Below are positions 25,956-35,337 of a stretch of 56,566 bases of DNA, piece after piece. The notes under the pieces were generated by a model. That model did no database searches. It saw only the letters and a program-made list of their open reading frames with translations, and had not been told where the DNA came from. This stretch comes from an uncultured Mucispirillum sp. (lineage in GTDB: Bacteria; Chrysiogenota; Deferribacteres; Deferribacterales; Mucispirillaceae): NCBI GenBank assembly GCA_944326705.1, contig CALVEY010000015.1, forward strand, positions 1-56,566, read 5' to 3'. The translations under genes were made by a program, and so were the position numbers. Each line of letters begins with the position of its first letter. Within the stretch, counting starts at the first letter, position 1.

Positions 25956-27497
25956 CTATACGCCTTTATTTTGTATAGGTTTATTGATTATTTCTCTTGA
26001 AAGCTCATTATATGTAAATTCCACATGGCTCATTTCTGATTTTATATTTCTTGAAACATTTAACATTCTTAAGCTTACACCTGGGTATATTGTATCTTCC
26101 ACTATGATTTTAGGTGCATCACATACAGATTTACGCATTAAATCATTATATTTTTTCTCAAGCAGCGGAAGACGGCGTTTAAAAGTCTCTGCACTGTCAA
26201 GCAGCATTCTTACTTTTGGATTGCTTTGTATTTTAGGGTCCTGAATATTCAGCTTTGATAATACATCATTTATCTTTTCTAAAGATTCACTTAACTGGTT
26301 TATTTCTACTTTTACTTTTTCTGCCTTATTTTGTAAAAGTGGGGAATATCCAAGGTTAACTTCCATTTTGCCAGAATTTTTAGAGCCTAAGTTTGTAACA
26401 TGCAGATTAGAAAATACTCTTATATCTCCACCGCTTATAATAGTATCTTTACCAACAGCTCGAACTGTAGCAGCCTCTATATTTGAGTTAAAGCAGTATT
26501 TTTCAACACTTAACTCACCACCTGAGAAAATATTAGCATTTTCACAATAGCCCACAGAAATATTACCGCCTGCTTTAATAGAGCCTTTAGTAATAACGCC
26601 CTTAATACCCTTTTTTATAACTATAGTATTGCGTGCTTTTAAATCAGCATTTTCCACAATACCTTCTACTATAATATCATCTGCATCAATAATAAATCCA
26701 GACTGCACATTACCAGTGACCTGTATAGTGCCTTCAAACCGCACATTACCTACACGCATATCCACATCGCCATTAATCTGAAGCATAGGAAGTACACTTA
26801 TTGTATTGCCGCTTAATATTATATGACCATTATATTTTGAGCGGTATTCTGTTTTTTCAAGATTAGAGTATACTCCTTCCACCACTTCTATACCTTTATC
26901 TACACCTTCAACGGCTTTTATTATATTACCAGAAATATCTCTGCCGTCTTTGCCTTTATCTGGTGGAGTGCGTTTTATAATAAGCTGGTCTTTTTTTACA
27001 AGAATAAATTTTGTAAACTCTTTATAATCAACTTTACCGTTTGGTAAAAGTTTTGGTTTAATGTTTGGTCTTTCAAAAAGAAACTCTATATTTGCATCTT
27101 TGCCCTGAACTGGCGGAGTGCCCTCGCATATTAATACATTTTCTACTATATAACCATCGTTTAAAAGGTCTATGGCTTCTTTTAATGCTTTATCATTAAT
27201 ATAGCCTGGGCTTATTTTATTTTTTTCTGTTAAATGAAGAACTACATCTTGATATTTTGTTTTTTTATCTGTATTTATGCCTGGATAGAAAGATACTCGT
27301 GCAGTAAGCATATCATCAGATACTATAACCCTGATGATAGGCTCAATAAACCTAATAGTTTTAACCTCTAAAATATAATCGCCATCTTTCAGTGATGAGG
27401 GCAGCACTCTATATTCATCATTTGGCAGCGTGTATATATTACGGGCTGCAAAATCAAGCTTATGTTTATCCTGCTCTCCAGCAATACGAATAGTCAT
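25956..27497 (-). CDS. FapA-type (DUF342) polymer-forming protein
   Basis: 513 residues with the DUF342/FapA layout. An N-terminal region has the conserved GKDGRDISGN and KRTPPDKG pattern (about 175-190). It is followed by a right-handed beta-helix of short repeated strands (GDVDMRVGNVRFEGTIQVTG and similar), ending in a coiled coil (KVEINQLSESLEKINDVL). FapA family proteins are implicated in polar localisation and flagellar or cell-cycle control in vibrios; the role here is not established. GAGG precedes the ATG. It lies 34 bases upstream of the ExeA-like gene. Confidence 0.82.
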   Translation of the reverse strand: MTIRIAGEQDKHKLDFAARNIYTLPNDEYRVLPSSLKDGDYILEVKTIRFIEPIIRVIVSDDMLTARVSFYPGINTDKKTKYQDVVLHLTEKNKISPGYINDKALKEAIDLLNDGYIVENVLICEGTPPVQGKDANIEFLFERPNIKPKLLPNGKVDYKEFTKFILVKKDQLIIKRTPPDKGKDGRDISGNIIKAVEGVDKGIEVVEGVYSNLEKTEYRSKYNGHIILSGNTISVLPMLQINGDVDMRVGNVRFEGTIQVTGNVQSGFIIDADDIIVEGIVENADLKARNTIVIKKGIKGVITKGSIKAGGNISVGYCENANIFSGGELSVEKYCFNSNIEAATVRAVGKDTIISGGDIRVFSNLHVTNLGSKNSGKMEVNLGYSPLLQNKAEKVKVEINQLSESLEKINDVLSKLNIQDPKIQSNPKVRMLLDSAETFKRRLPLLEKKYNDLMRKSVCDAPKIIVEDTIYPGVSLRMLNVSRNIKSEMSHVEFTYNELSREIINKPIQNKGV

Positions 27498-27578
27498 AAG
27501 ACCTCAAAAATATTATTACTTTATATTAATAGATATAATATATAAAAGCAATAGTTTTATAATGCTTTATAGGAAATA

Positions 27579-28502
27579 TCAGCATTTTTTGCTAAAATGC
27601 TCATATCCTGCCACCCTAATCTTTTGCAAATGTCCATCTTTTTCTAAAAAAATGCCATTTCCTTCTTCAATTCTGCCAACAGGGATAATATTTATATTTA
27701 AAAAGTCTAAAATATCTTTTTGTATTTTTTGTGCAAGAAAACTTTTTACAGTAAAAAGCAATGCAAATTCTTCACCAGATGAAAGAAAGTAATCAAAACT
27801 ATTTATGCCGTATTCTGCTAAATGTGATAAATCAAGCTTATTGTATTCTATTATGGCTTTTTTATTTGATGATAATGCAATATTATTTAAATCTACCCCT
27901 AAGCCGTCACTTATATCTGTCATAGATGTAATGCCCTTAATATTTCCAAGATATGCACCCAGCTTATCTTCTGCATTAACTTGATAATGGTAGTATTTAT
28001 CTATATTAAATGAATGGCTGTTTAATTCTTTTTCTAAAGATATTCTGCATAAACCTAAAGGACGGGAAATAAATATTATATCGCCATTTTCTGCACCGCT
28101 TCTACAAACAGTATTTGCGCCCTTTTCTCCAAGCACAGTTAATGAAAATACATTTCTTTCAGATGATGTTGTATCGCCGCCAATAAGTTCCACATTATAA
28201 AATTTACATTCTTCTTCTATTAAAGGCATTATATTTTCTAAATATGATTTATCCTTTAAAGCAAGCCCTAAAAGCACATATTTTGATACTGCCCCCATTG
28301 AAGCAATATCGCTTATGTTGCATGTAAAAAGCTTATGAATTACATATTTTAAAGGGGTAGATGACAAAAAATGAATATTTTCTGATAATATATCTTTAGA
28401 TATAAGCAGCTTATTATAAATCAAGGCAGCATCATCGCCTATATATTTATTTTTATTGATTATACTTTTTTCAAGATATGAAATAAACTCAAACTCTTTC
28501 AT
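27579..28502 (-). CDS. thiL: Thiamine-monophosphate kinase
   Basis: 307 residues from the ATG at 28502, chosen because the family starts just before FEFISYLEK; an upstream open frame to 28574 lies inside thiE. Conserved blocks: KYIGDDAALI, CNISDIASMGA (metal and phosphate site), ELIGGDTTSS, and SMTDISDGLGVDLNNI. It phosphorylates thiamine monophosphate to the diphosphate. It overlaps the 3' end of thiE by 14 bases with no clear ribosome site, so it probably depends on translational coupling. Confidence 0.93.
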   Translation of the reverse strand: MKEFEFISYLEKSIINKNKYIGDDAALIYNKLLISKDILSENIHFLSSTPLKYVIHKLFTCNISDIASMGAVSKYVLLGLALKDKSYLENIMPLIEEECKFYNVELIGGDTTSSERNVFSLTVLGEKGANTVCRSGAENGDIIFISRPLGLCRISLEKELNSHSFNIDKYYHYQVNAEDKLGAYLGNIKGITSMTDISDGLGVDLNNIALSSNKKAIIEYNKLDLSHLAEYGINSFDYFLSSGEEFALLFTVKSFLAQKIQKDILDFLNINIIPVGRIEEGNGIFLEKDGHLQKIRVAGYEHFSKKC

Positions 28503-29115
28503 TGATAATATCCAAAAGCCTTTTTGCATCATCATAAGGTGTTTTTGATTTACATAAAAATGATGAAACTGCAAGTCCTTTTGTACCTGCTTTTAGTGCA
28601 TCTAATGCATTATCTGCATTTATGCCGCCTATTGCAACAGCAGGTATATTTAATGCTTTATTTATTTTATATATACCTTCTGTTCCTAAAATCTGCCTGT
28701 GGTCTTTTTTTGTATAAGTTTCTGTATACGGTCCTATGCCTGCATAATCAGCATATTTATTTGCAGTATCTGTATCTTCTAAATTATTACAGGAATAGCC
28801 TATAATCATATTGCTATAATTCTGCCTTATTAATGAAGCATCCCCATCATTTATTCCAATATGTACTCCGTCTGCACAGGTTTTTACTGCCATATCAATA
28901 CTGTCATTCATAATAAATAAAGCATTATATTTTGCAGTTATTTCTCTAACTGTATAAGCATATTTCAGCTTTTCTTCTAAATTTTGTGATTTATTGCGAA
29001 GCTGGATAGTAGAAACGCCGCCTTTAATTACATTTTCTAAAAAATCACTTAAAGGCAGCTGCAGATAATCTGTTTCTAATACTAAGTAAAGTTTAAGTTT
29101 TTCTGATAACTCCAT
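28489..29115 (-). CDS. thiE: Thiamine-phosphate synthase
   Basis: 208 residues, TIM-barrel ThiE/TenI fold. Seen: STIQLRNKS, LFIMNDSIDMAVKTCADGVHIG, IGYSCNN, YAGIGPYTETYTK, and PAVAIGGINADNA. It joins the thiazole and pyrimidine moieties to give thiamine monophosphate, which the overlapping thiL product then phosphorylates. Its ATG overlaps the stop of the carboxypeptidase gene (TAATG). CNN replaces the usual cysteine/serine-histidine pattern in the ISxS region, so a TenI-type paralogue is a minor alternative. Confidence 0.9.
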   Translation of the reverse strand: MELSEKLKLYLVLETDYLQLPLSDFLENVIKGGVSTIQLRNKSQNLEEKLKYAYTVREITAKYNALFIMNDSIDMAVKTCADGVHIGINDGDASLIRQNYSNMIIGYSCNNLEDTDTANKYADYAGIGPYTETYTKKDHRQILGTEGIYKINKALNIPAVAIGGINADNALDALKAGTKGLAVSSFLCKSKTPYDDAKRLLDIINERV

Positions 29116-30659
29116 TAGTCAAGCTCTACTAAAATTTTTGCAATATCCTGTTTTTTTGCTGTATCGTAAGCTACTACTGGGTAAAGTTTGCCTTTTGAGC
29201 CTACAGAATATTTTTTTAAAATATTTGCAGGTGGAAATATTATTTCATAGCCTCTGTCATCGCCAATATTTGCAGACTTATCAGCAGGAAACCAGCCTTT
29301 AAAGTTAATTGCTACATTATAATCCTGCACTTTTGAGCTTAAAAGTTTTACAAACACGACTTTTGAGCCGTCTTTTATATGTATTTTATCCCCGTTTTTT
29401 ATATATACATCTTTATTATCAATAGTTAAGTGAAAATATTTTATATTAGGCTCTAAACTTATTTTGCTTTCTTCACTGCTTAATTTTACCTTTTCCTGCT
29501 CTTTTACAGGTATTTCTATTTCTTTATGTTCTTTATCTTCTACAGCTGCCACTTGACGAACAGGCTCTACTGCTTTAATAGTAATACTTCCCATAACTAT
29601 ATTATCTTTACGGAAAATTATTTTGCTGTCTTTTTCTACCTTATAGTCTTTATTTATATCATTTAAGTTGCCAAAGTTTACAATATCGCATGTTTTACCA
29701 CGCTTATGGTTTGCAAATATTTCTGTTACTTTTATAGTGCTGCCTTTTTCTACTTCTAACACTCTGCCGCTGCGGATAAAAAGCTCATCATTATGGACTT
29801 TTATTACTGCACCAGTAAATTCAGGCTCATAAGTATGGGTATTAGGGTATTCTATTTCTATACCTATGTTTTTCATAAACTCATTTATTACATAGTTATG
29901 ATAAAGCACATTTTTATCAAGCTTCATATTCTTAGAGCCTTCTATACCAAAAGCAGGTATACATAAATCAGATACTGCATACCATGTAGCAGATTTTCTC
30001 ATACTTTTAAAACGGCTTGAACTTTTACTTGTTTCTGTATTAAAATAATGTTTTTTAGGGTCATCATCAGGGATTTTTGCATTAGCTGCATCCATTGCTT
30101 TTCTTGCCATTTCCCCAAGTTTTAATGTTTTACCATTGCTGCATGTAAATTCTTCTTCATCTACAATTACAGAATAACCAAACCTGTCTGGGCTTTTGTG
30201 CCAGCTTATATACTCTGGATAATGAAAACCCCAGCCGTCATGCAGGTTTAAAAATATATCAGATTCTTTCATATATTCTTTTATTTTATTAACAATATCA
30301 CCCTGCCAGTCATTTGGTGCTTTATCAAAAAGCCTGTTCATATCCACGCCTTTTACTTCCCTGTTATAAAGCATAATAGAGTAAAAATTTGTGCGTGGTA
30401 TAACTATTAAGTTGCCTTTTTCCAGTTTTATATCTGCATAAGAATCAGCAGATAAAAATCCGCCAGGCTCGTCCCCCTGAATACCGCCAATAATAAGCAT
30501 AGTAGGGCCGTCCTGCCTGCCGTATATTTTATACACTTCAAGTTCGTGGTTTGTTCCTGTAAAAAAAACTTCTCTTACTGTATCTGGTCGTTTTACATCT
30601 GCATATAAACTGCCTGTAACAGAAAATAACATTACTAAACTATAAATTAATACTCTCAA
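29115..30659 (-). CDS. M99-family carboxypeptidase resembling Csd4/Pgp1 (cell-shape peptidoglycan DL-carboxypeptidase)
   Basis: About 514 residues from a TTG at 30659, which has GGAGAGGGA just upstream and overlaps the previous stop (TTGA); an ATG at 30671 gives 518 residues but lacks a ribosome site. It has a signal peptide ending SLYA. The catalytic domain has the unusual zinc triad of Helicobacter Csd4 (Gln, Glu, His). Here these are Q65 and E68 in GGIQGDEPGG and H144 in NLHDGWGF (518-residue numbering), with a candidate catalytic Glu in FGIEGSKN. C-terminal beta-rich modules follow. Csd4/Pgp1 trims tripeptides to dipeptides in peptidoglycan and is needed for helical shape. The Csd6-like gene lies directly upstream. 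Confidence 0.85.
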   Translation of the reverse strand: MRVLIYSLVMLFSVTGSLYADVKRPDTVREVFFTGTNHELEVYKIYGRQDGPTMLIIGGIQGDEPGGFLSADSYADIKLEKGNLIVIPRTNFYSIMLYNREVKGVDMNRLFDKAPNDWQGDIVNKIKEYMKESDIFLNLHDGWGFHYPEYISWHKSPDRFGYSVIVDEEEFTCSNGKTLKLGEMARKAMDAANAKIPDDDPKKHYFNTETSKSSSRFKSMRKSATWYAVSDLCIPAFGIEGSKNMKLDKNVLYHNYVINEFMKNIGIEIEYPNTHTYEPEFTGAVIKVHNDELFIRSGRVLEVEKGSTIKVTEIFANHKRGKTCDIVNFGNLNDINKDYKVEKDSKIIFRKDNIVMGSITIKAVEPVRQVAAVEDKEHKEIEIPVKEQEKVKLSSEESKISLEPNIKYFHLTIDNKDVYIKNGDKIHIKDGSKVVFVKLLSSKVQDYNVAINFKGWFPADKSANIGDDRGYEIIFPPANILKKYSVGSKGKLYPVVAYDTAKKQDIAKILVELD

Positions 30660-32014
30660 ATCCCTCTCCATATTTCAGACTTGATTTTAAAAAATGACGG
30701 ACAGCCTGAAAGAGTTAATATTTTTGTGCCTTTATCTTCTACATTACCAGATGAATATTCCTGCATAAACTCTACTTTATATTCACCACCTGAATAAGAC
30801 CATTTAATATTTGATATATTAAGTGTTATCGGCTCACCTTTTGCAAAAAGTGCCGATTTTTTCGCTTTCCACTGGCTGTAATTTTCTCTGCTGGCTTTAA
30901 ACCTTACATCATAATTAGCCATATATTTTTCTATATCCTGCGCTCTCCATGATGCAGCCCAGTTTTCTACAAATGATTTTATATCATTATCAAGCTCTGG
31001 TACATTTTCTATACCTTTAGAAGATGTTTCTTCACTGATTAATTTTAAAGAACCATTTTCTTTTATAAAGTAATATTTTTTATTAGTATATGTAGAAAGG
31101 TTTGCAGCACAGTAATACTGGTTTGTATCAAATACAGTATAATTATCATCTTTCATAAATACTTTCGTATTATCGTTGCGTATAACTTTATCTGGATATA
31201 TATCCATTAAGTTTAATTTATTATTAGTATAGCTTTTATAATTTGCACCGCCGTAAGTTTTAAATTTGCTGTGCACTAAGCTTTTAAAAGTATCCTTATC
31301 GTTACCCTGCCATGCAGTAATAAATGATTTTAATACTTCAAGCTGCTCATTTCTTACTGCATTATAATCTTTTTCATCAGAATACATTAATTTTTCTGCA
31401 ATAATCACTGGTGTAGTAATAGATACATTATCATATAATAACCCAAAGTTAGTGTTATTCATAGCAACACAGCCTTGAGTATATGTTTTATCTAAGTCTG
31501 GCTTAACGCCATGCAGCCATATACCGCCGCCTGTTTTTTTCTCTATTTTATCTACAATATTAGGATAATTTAATGGAAATGAGCCTGCACCATATATTAA
31601 AGCATAATCGCCGTATCTTTTTACAAGCTCTTCACCTGAAGAGTATGATACAACATAATATACACCTTCTGGAGTTTTTTCATCGCCCTGCTTTACTTTA
31701 TTGCCGTCCACTCTGCCTGTTAAAATCGGAAACTCTTTAATCACTTCCATACTGTCATTATTAAGCACTGCAATATAGAGCCTTTTAAGAGATTTATCCA
31801 CAAGCACAACATGGATTAATTCGCTACTATCAGAAGATAAGTTTACAATGGTATTTTTGCCAAGCCTGCTTTTTGCTTCAGGCGCTTGAGAAGCTATCAT
31901 CTGCTGAGATACATCTTCTGTCTGACTTTTTGCATCATCAGGTACTTCTTCATAAGCATAGCTTATACCAAAAGATAATACTAATGCACATAATATACTG
32001 CATAATACTTTCAT
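30656..32014 (-). CDS. YkuD-domain peptidase resembling Csd6/Pgp2 (LD-carboxypeptidase)
   Basis: 452 residues with a signal peptide (ends ISYA). A YkuD catalytic domain (about 65-205) has H168 in WLHG and C182 in TQGCVAM. Two NTF2-like regions follow (about 215-310 and 325-450). A YkuD domain followed by an NTF2-like domain is the layout of Helicobacter Csd6 and Campylobacter Pgp2, which act as LD-carboxypeptidases on tetrapeptides and make the substrate for Csd4/Pgp1. Here the NTF2-like part appears duplicated. The gene overlaps the Csd4-like gene, so the two activities are encoded together. A plain LD-transpeptidase role cannot be excluded. Confidence 0.82.
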   Translation of the reverse strand: MKVLCSILCALVLSFGISYAYEEVPDDAKSQTEDVSQQMIASQAPEAKSRLGKNTIVNLSSDSSELIHVVLVDKSLKRLYIAVLNNDSMEVIKEFPILTGRVDGNKVKQGDEKTPEGVYYVVSYSSGEELVKRYGDYALIYGAGSFPLNYPNIVDKIEKKTGGGIWLHGVKPDLDKTYTQGCVAMNNTNFGLLYDNVSITTPVIIAEKLMYSDEKDYNAVRNEQLEVLKSFITAWQGNDKDTFKSLVHSKFKTYGGANYKSYTNNKLNLMDIYPDKVIRNDNTKVFMKDDNYTVFDTNQYYCAANLSTYTNKKYYFIKENGSLKLISEETSSKGIENVPELDNDIKSFVENWAASWRAQDIEKYMANYDVRFKASRENYSQWKAKKSALFAKGEPITLNISNIKWSYSGGEYKVEFMQEYSSGNVEDKGTKILTLSGCPSFFKIKSEIWRGI

Positions 32015-32021
32015 TATTTTT

Positions 32022-33389
32022 TCACCACTCTATATTTTTCCCATATAAAAAATATCTGTCTAATTTATTTTTTAACATGTTGTCTACCTTTTTAGCATAG
32101 CCAACAGGGATATTATTAAAAAATAAAAGTTCGTTATTATAGTTATCATTACAGGATATGTCAAACCCTTTCAAAAAATTTTCTGCCAAATCTGCAGAAA
32201 TATTATATCTCATATTATTTTCTGTAAAAGAGCCCCACTGCCATACACTCTGGCATGACGGCTCATAAATTTTGCCAGTATCCTTGTAAAGATTTAAGCC
32301 CCGCCTTTTAAACTTAACTTTTTTAAATATTTCTGGGGCAGTTTCTATATAGCCCCGTCTGTCATATTCGCTGATTGATATATGGGAATAGGAAAAGGAT
32401 GGATAATATTTTTTAAAGAAATCTTTTTCCTTTTCCTTTAATTTAGAGTTTATAAAATTATAAGGAATAAATGTGCCCTTTTTACGAACTGCTGCTGCAA
32501 AAAAGCCATCTATTTTATCAGTATCCGGCATAATACGGGCAATATTTTCATCAATATGGCTTATTCCTGATAAGCCTTTGCCATAGTGACTGCCAGCAGG
32601 AAGAAGCTCTGCATTATCAAATTCATCAAGCAGATATTTTATAACATATTCGTTTTCTTCTAAACTTAAAGTGCAGGTAGAATATACTAATACTCCCCCT
32701 TCTTTTAAGCATAAAAAGGCTGATTTTATAAGCTGACGCTGTAAATCTGCCATTCTTTCTACAAGCTTTTTATTCCACTCTGCCTGCACAGTCTTATTAC
32801 GGAAAATTTTATTTTCATTAGAACACGGTGCATCAAGCAGAATACCGTCAAAAGAATTTTCAAAAATATTAGGTAAAAGCCTTCCGTCCATAGAAACAGT
32901 CTTTACATTATATGCTCCATATTTTTCTAAATTAAAATGAAGAGATTTTAAACGGCTTGCAGATATTTCATTGGCTACTATTATACCTTTCCTGTTACTC
33001 ATATCAGATAATGCACATGTTTTTCCGCCGGGAGCAGAAGATACATCAAGCATAACAGGGTTTTCTCCCATATAAGACATTAATATTTCAACTGGAGCAA
33101 TAGATGATGGGTTCATAATATATACTCCGCCTGTCTGAAAAGAAATACTCTCTACTATCTTATCAGCATTTTCCACTGCCTTATATATATTATCATATTC
33201 TTCAAGCTTTTCTAAAGTGCATATATTATTAAGTTCTAATAGATAATCAATATTTCTTGATGACTGCACACGAATATGGCGTGATTTTGGACATGAAAGA
33301 CCATATTCAAATTCATCATACTTATCTTTTAATAAAGGCTTATACTCTGCCCTGAATCGCTCTAACCAATTATTTTCCATAGCATACAC
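32022..33389 (-). CDS. RsmB/NOP-family rRNA m5C methyltransferase
   Basis: 455 residues (452 if the ATG at 33380 is used). It has the SAM-binding region GGKTCALSDMSNRKGIIVANE, the motif IV cysteine in LDAPCSNENK and the catalytic cysteine in VYSTCTLSLEENE. The order and the C-terminal PUA-like RNA-binding extension resemble RsmF/YebU. It methylates cytosine-5 in rRNA; the exact base is not deducible. It lies 41 bases downstream of the accessory operon and 7 bases upstream of the Csd6-like gene. Confidence 0.9.
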   Translation of the reverse strand: MYAMENNWLERFRAEYKPLLKDKYDEFEYGLSCPKSRHIRVQSSRNIDYLLELNNICTLEKLEEYDNIYKAVENADKIVESISFQTGGVYIMNPSSIAPVEILMSYMGENPVMLDVSSAPGGKTCALSDMSNRKGIIVANEISASRLKSLHFNLEKYGAYNVKTVSMDGRLLPNIFENSFDGILLDAPCSNENKIFRNKTVQAEWNKKLVERMADLQRQLIKSAFLCLKEGGVLVYSTCTLSLEENEYVIKYLLDEFDNAELLPAGSHYGKGLSGISHIDENIARIMPDTDKIDGFFAAAVRKKGTFIPYNFINSKLKEKEKDFFKKYYPSFSYSHISISEYDRRGYIETAPEIFKKVKFKRRGLNLYKDTGKIYEPSCQSVWQWGSFTENNMRYNISADLAENFLKGFDISCNDNYNNELLFFNNIPVGYAKKVDNMLKNKLDRYFLYGKNIEW

Positions 33390-33429
33390 AATATTAAATT
33401 AATAAAATTTATGCAAGGAAAAAAGTGAG

Positions 33430-35337
33430 TTAATATATAATGATTTTTCTATAATCATATAACCGTTTATAATCTAATGTTTTTTCTTGTATATATTTTT
33501 CATGATTACTAATTGTATCAAATATATGTTTTCCTATAGCTGCATTTTTTACGGAAAAACATTCTTTGCTTTTTTTTATCGCTTTTTTAGATTTACTTAT
33601 ATTACCCATTAAAAATTCATAAAGTGCAATTTCTCTCCATATTATATCGTTTGGATGTCCTTGTGCTGTTTCATTAAAATTATCAACCTGATACCTGATA
33701 ATACTATCTATTTCTATTTTATAATTAGTTAATTTTGTATTATTGACTGTTTTTAAAAACCAAAATAAATCAAATTTATCTAAAGTCTGAGTTGTTAAAT
33801 TTTCATAATCAGACAATATATACTCTAATGCTTTTTCAGGCTTCTCCCATTTCAAATACAACATTACTTTATAATTATGAAGCCTTCCAATATCTGATGA
33901 TAAAGTTAAATATCTTGCAACATTATCTAATGACTGCAATATTGCAGAAAATTCTTCATCTGTATTAGATGTAAAAATCAAACATTTTTGAAGTGTCATT
34001 ATAGAGCGTCTGTATATTTTAGAATAATTGAAGTCATCTATATTACCATTAGATAAAAGTTCCCATACTGTTCTATAATTTTCTATTAATGTATAATATT
34101 CTTTTGCTTTAATAGTTGCTTTTTCAAATTGTAGATCATTAATATAAGTTTCAATTTCATATAATTTATAATCTAAAATAAGTATAAAATATTCAGGATT
34201 GGAAGCTATTTTTGAGATATATTTTTCTTGCTCACCAATATAGATAAATGCATTTTCTGTATAACCTATATGATTACATACAAATAAAAGCATATTTTTT
34301 ATTCTAAATAATATATGTAAAAATTCTTTATAAGTTTTATTTTGTATTAATTCTTCCATTATATATGAAAGTAAACCTAACATTTGATATAAATCATCAA
34401 ATTTATCTATGTTTTTATAATTACGCCACAGTCTTTCTATTAATGCCTCAATTGTAGCTTTTGCTTTTAATGAACTTTTTTTATCTAAACTTTTTATTAA
34501 AATATTCTTTATAGATAATTTAATATTTTCACCAAATAACTCATTACTTTTACTTATTGAAAGAACTAAAAATCTATATAGTGCTAATACATAATCACCA
34601 TCTCTTTCTGCAATTTTTGCCTTGCGTAATTCATAATTTCCAAATGATTCAAATAATAAATATTTATTTTCTTTTTCAAGTGTTTTTAAATATCCTTTAG
34701 TATCTACATTATCAATATTATAAGTTAAATTAGCAATAAAATCAGCACAAACTAAACCCCACAAATCATTTGCATAGTGCAGCTCTATATTAATCTTATT
34801 ATTTAATAAATCTATAATACCACGAGCTGCAAGTCCTGCTTCAAAAGATAGCTTTAAATTATTTAACACATCTATTTTAATATCACTTACTGATGTCTGG
34901 CGTATTCCATCTATTGTTCTAGTTGCTACAATTAGGTCTAATCCATCAATTGTTGTATCATCTGGTATAACTGTTTCTATTAGAGCAAGTAAATCTGTCA
35001 TCATCAGTCTATAAGTCATTTCTCTTTCTGATAGTTTAGATTTAGTAAAATTGACAACAGAAATCATTGTATATTTCTTTTTTAATGTATCAAGATTACT
35101 TAAGATATTTTTTGCAATATATAATGCTTTTTCATGACCTAAATTAGCCCTAAATTCTGTCAAATGAAAATCTTTTATACTATCAAATCCTAATTTTTTT
35201 GGTATATGGCTATATATTTTTCTAAATTCCAAATCTATCTCTGCAAATTTTCCTTCAACTAGTAAACCAGATATAACCCATTTACCTTTTTTCGTTTCAA
35301 AATCACCAGATTCATCTATAAATAAAGTATAATACAT
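33430..35337 (-). CDS. DUF3800 protein with TPR-like C-terminal region
   Basis: 635 residues. The N-terminal 230 residues are DUF3800, with the acidic motif FIDESGDFE at 6-14 and the late WGLVCADFIANL motif. The fold is thought to be RNase H-like, so nuclease activity is plausible but unproven. The remaining 400 residues are helical, TPR-like repeats. The ATG overlaps the stop of the preceding nuclease gene by one base (TAATG), so it belongs to the same operon. Glutamine is almost always CAA, while core genes nearby favour CAG, supporting acquisition. It is probably the third component of the McrBC-like system. Confidence 0.8.
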   Translation of the reverse strand: MYYTLFIDESGDFETKKGKWVISGLLVEGKFAEIDLEFRKIYSHIPKKLGFDSIKDFHLTEFRANLGHEKALYIAKNILSNLDTLKKKYTMISVVNFTKSKLSEREMTYRLMMTDLLALIETVIPDDTTIDGLDLIVATRTIDGIRQTSVSDIKIDVLNNLKLSFEAGLAARGIIDLLNNKINIELHYANDLWGLVCADFIANLTYNIDNVDTKGYLKTLEKENKYLLFESFGNYELRKAKIAERDGDYVLALYRFLVLSISKSNELFGENIKLSIKNILIKSLDKKSSLKAKATIEALIERLWRNYKNIDKFDDLYQMLGLLSYIMEELIQNKTYKEFLHILFRIKNMLLFVCNHIGYTENAFIYIGEQEKYISKIASNPEYFILILDYKLYEIETYINDLQFEKATIKAKEYYTLIENYRTVWELLSNGNIDDFNYSKIYRRSIMTLQKCLIFTSNTDEEFSAILQSLDNVARYLTLSSDIGRLHNYKVMLYLKWEKPEKALEYILSDYENLTTQTLDKFDLFWFLKTVNNTKLTNYKIEIDSIIRYQVDNFNETAQGHPNDIIWREIALYEFLMGNISKSKKAIKKSKECFSVKNAAIGKHIFDTISNHEKYIQEKTLDYKRLYDYRKIIIY

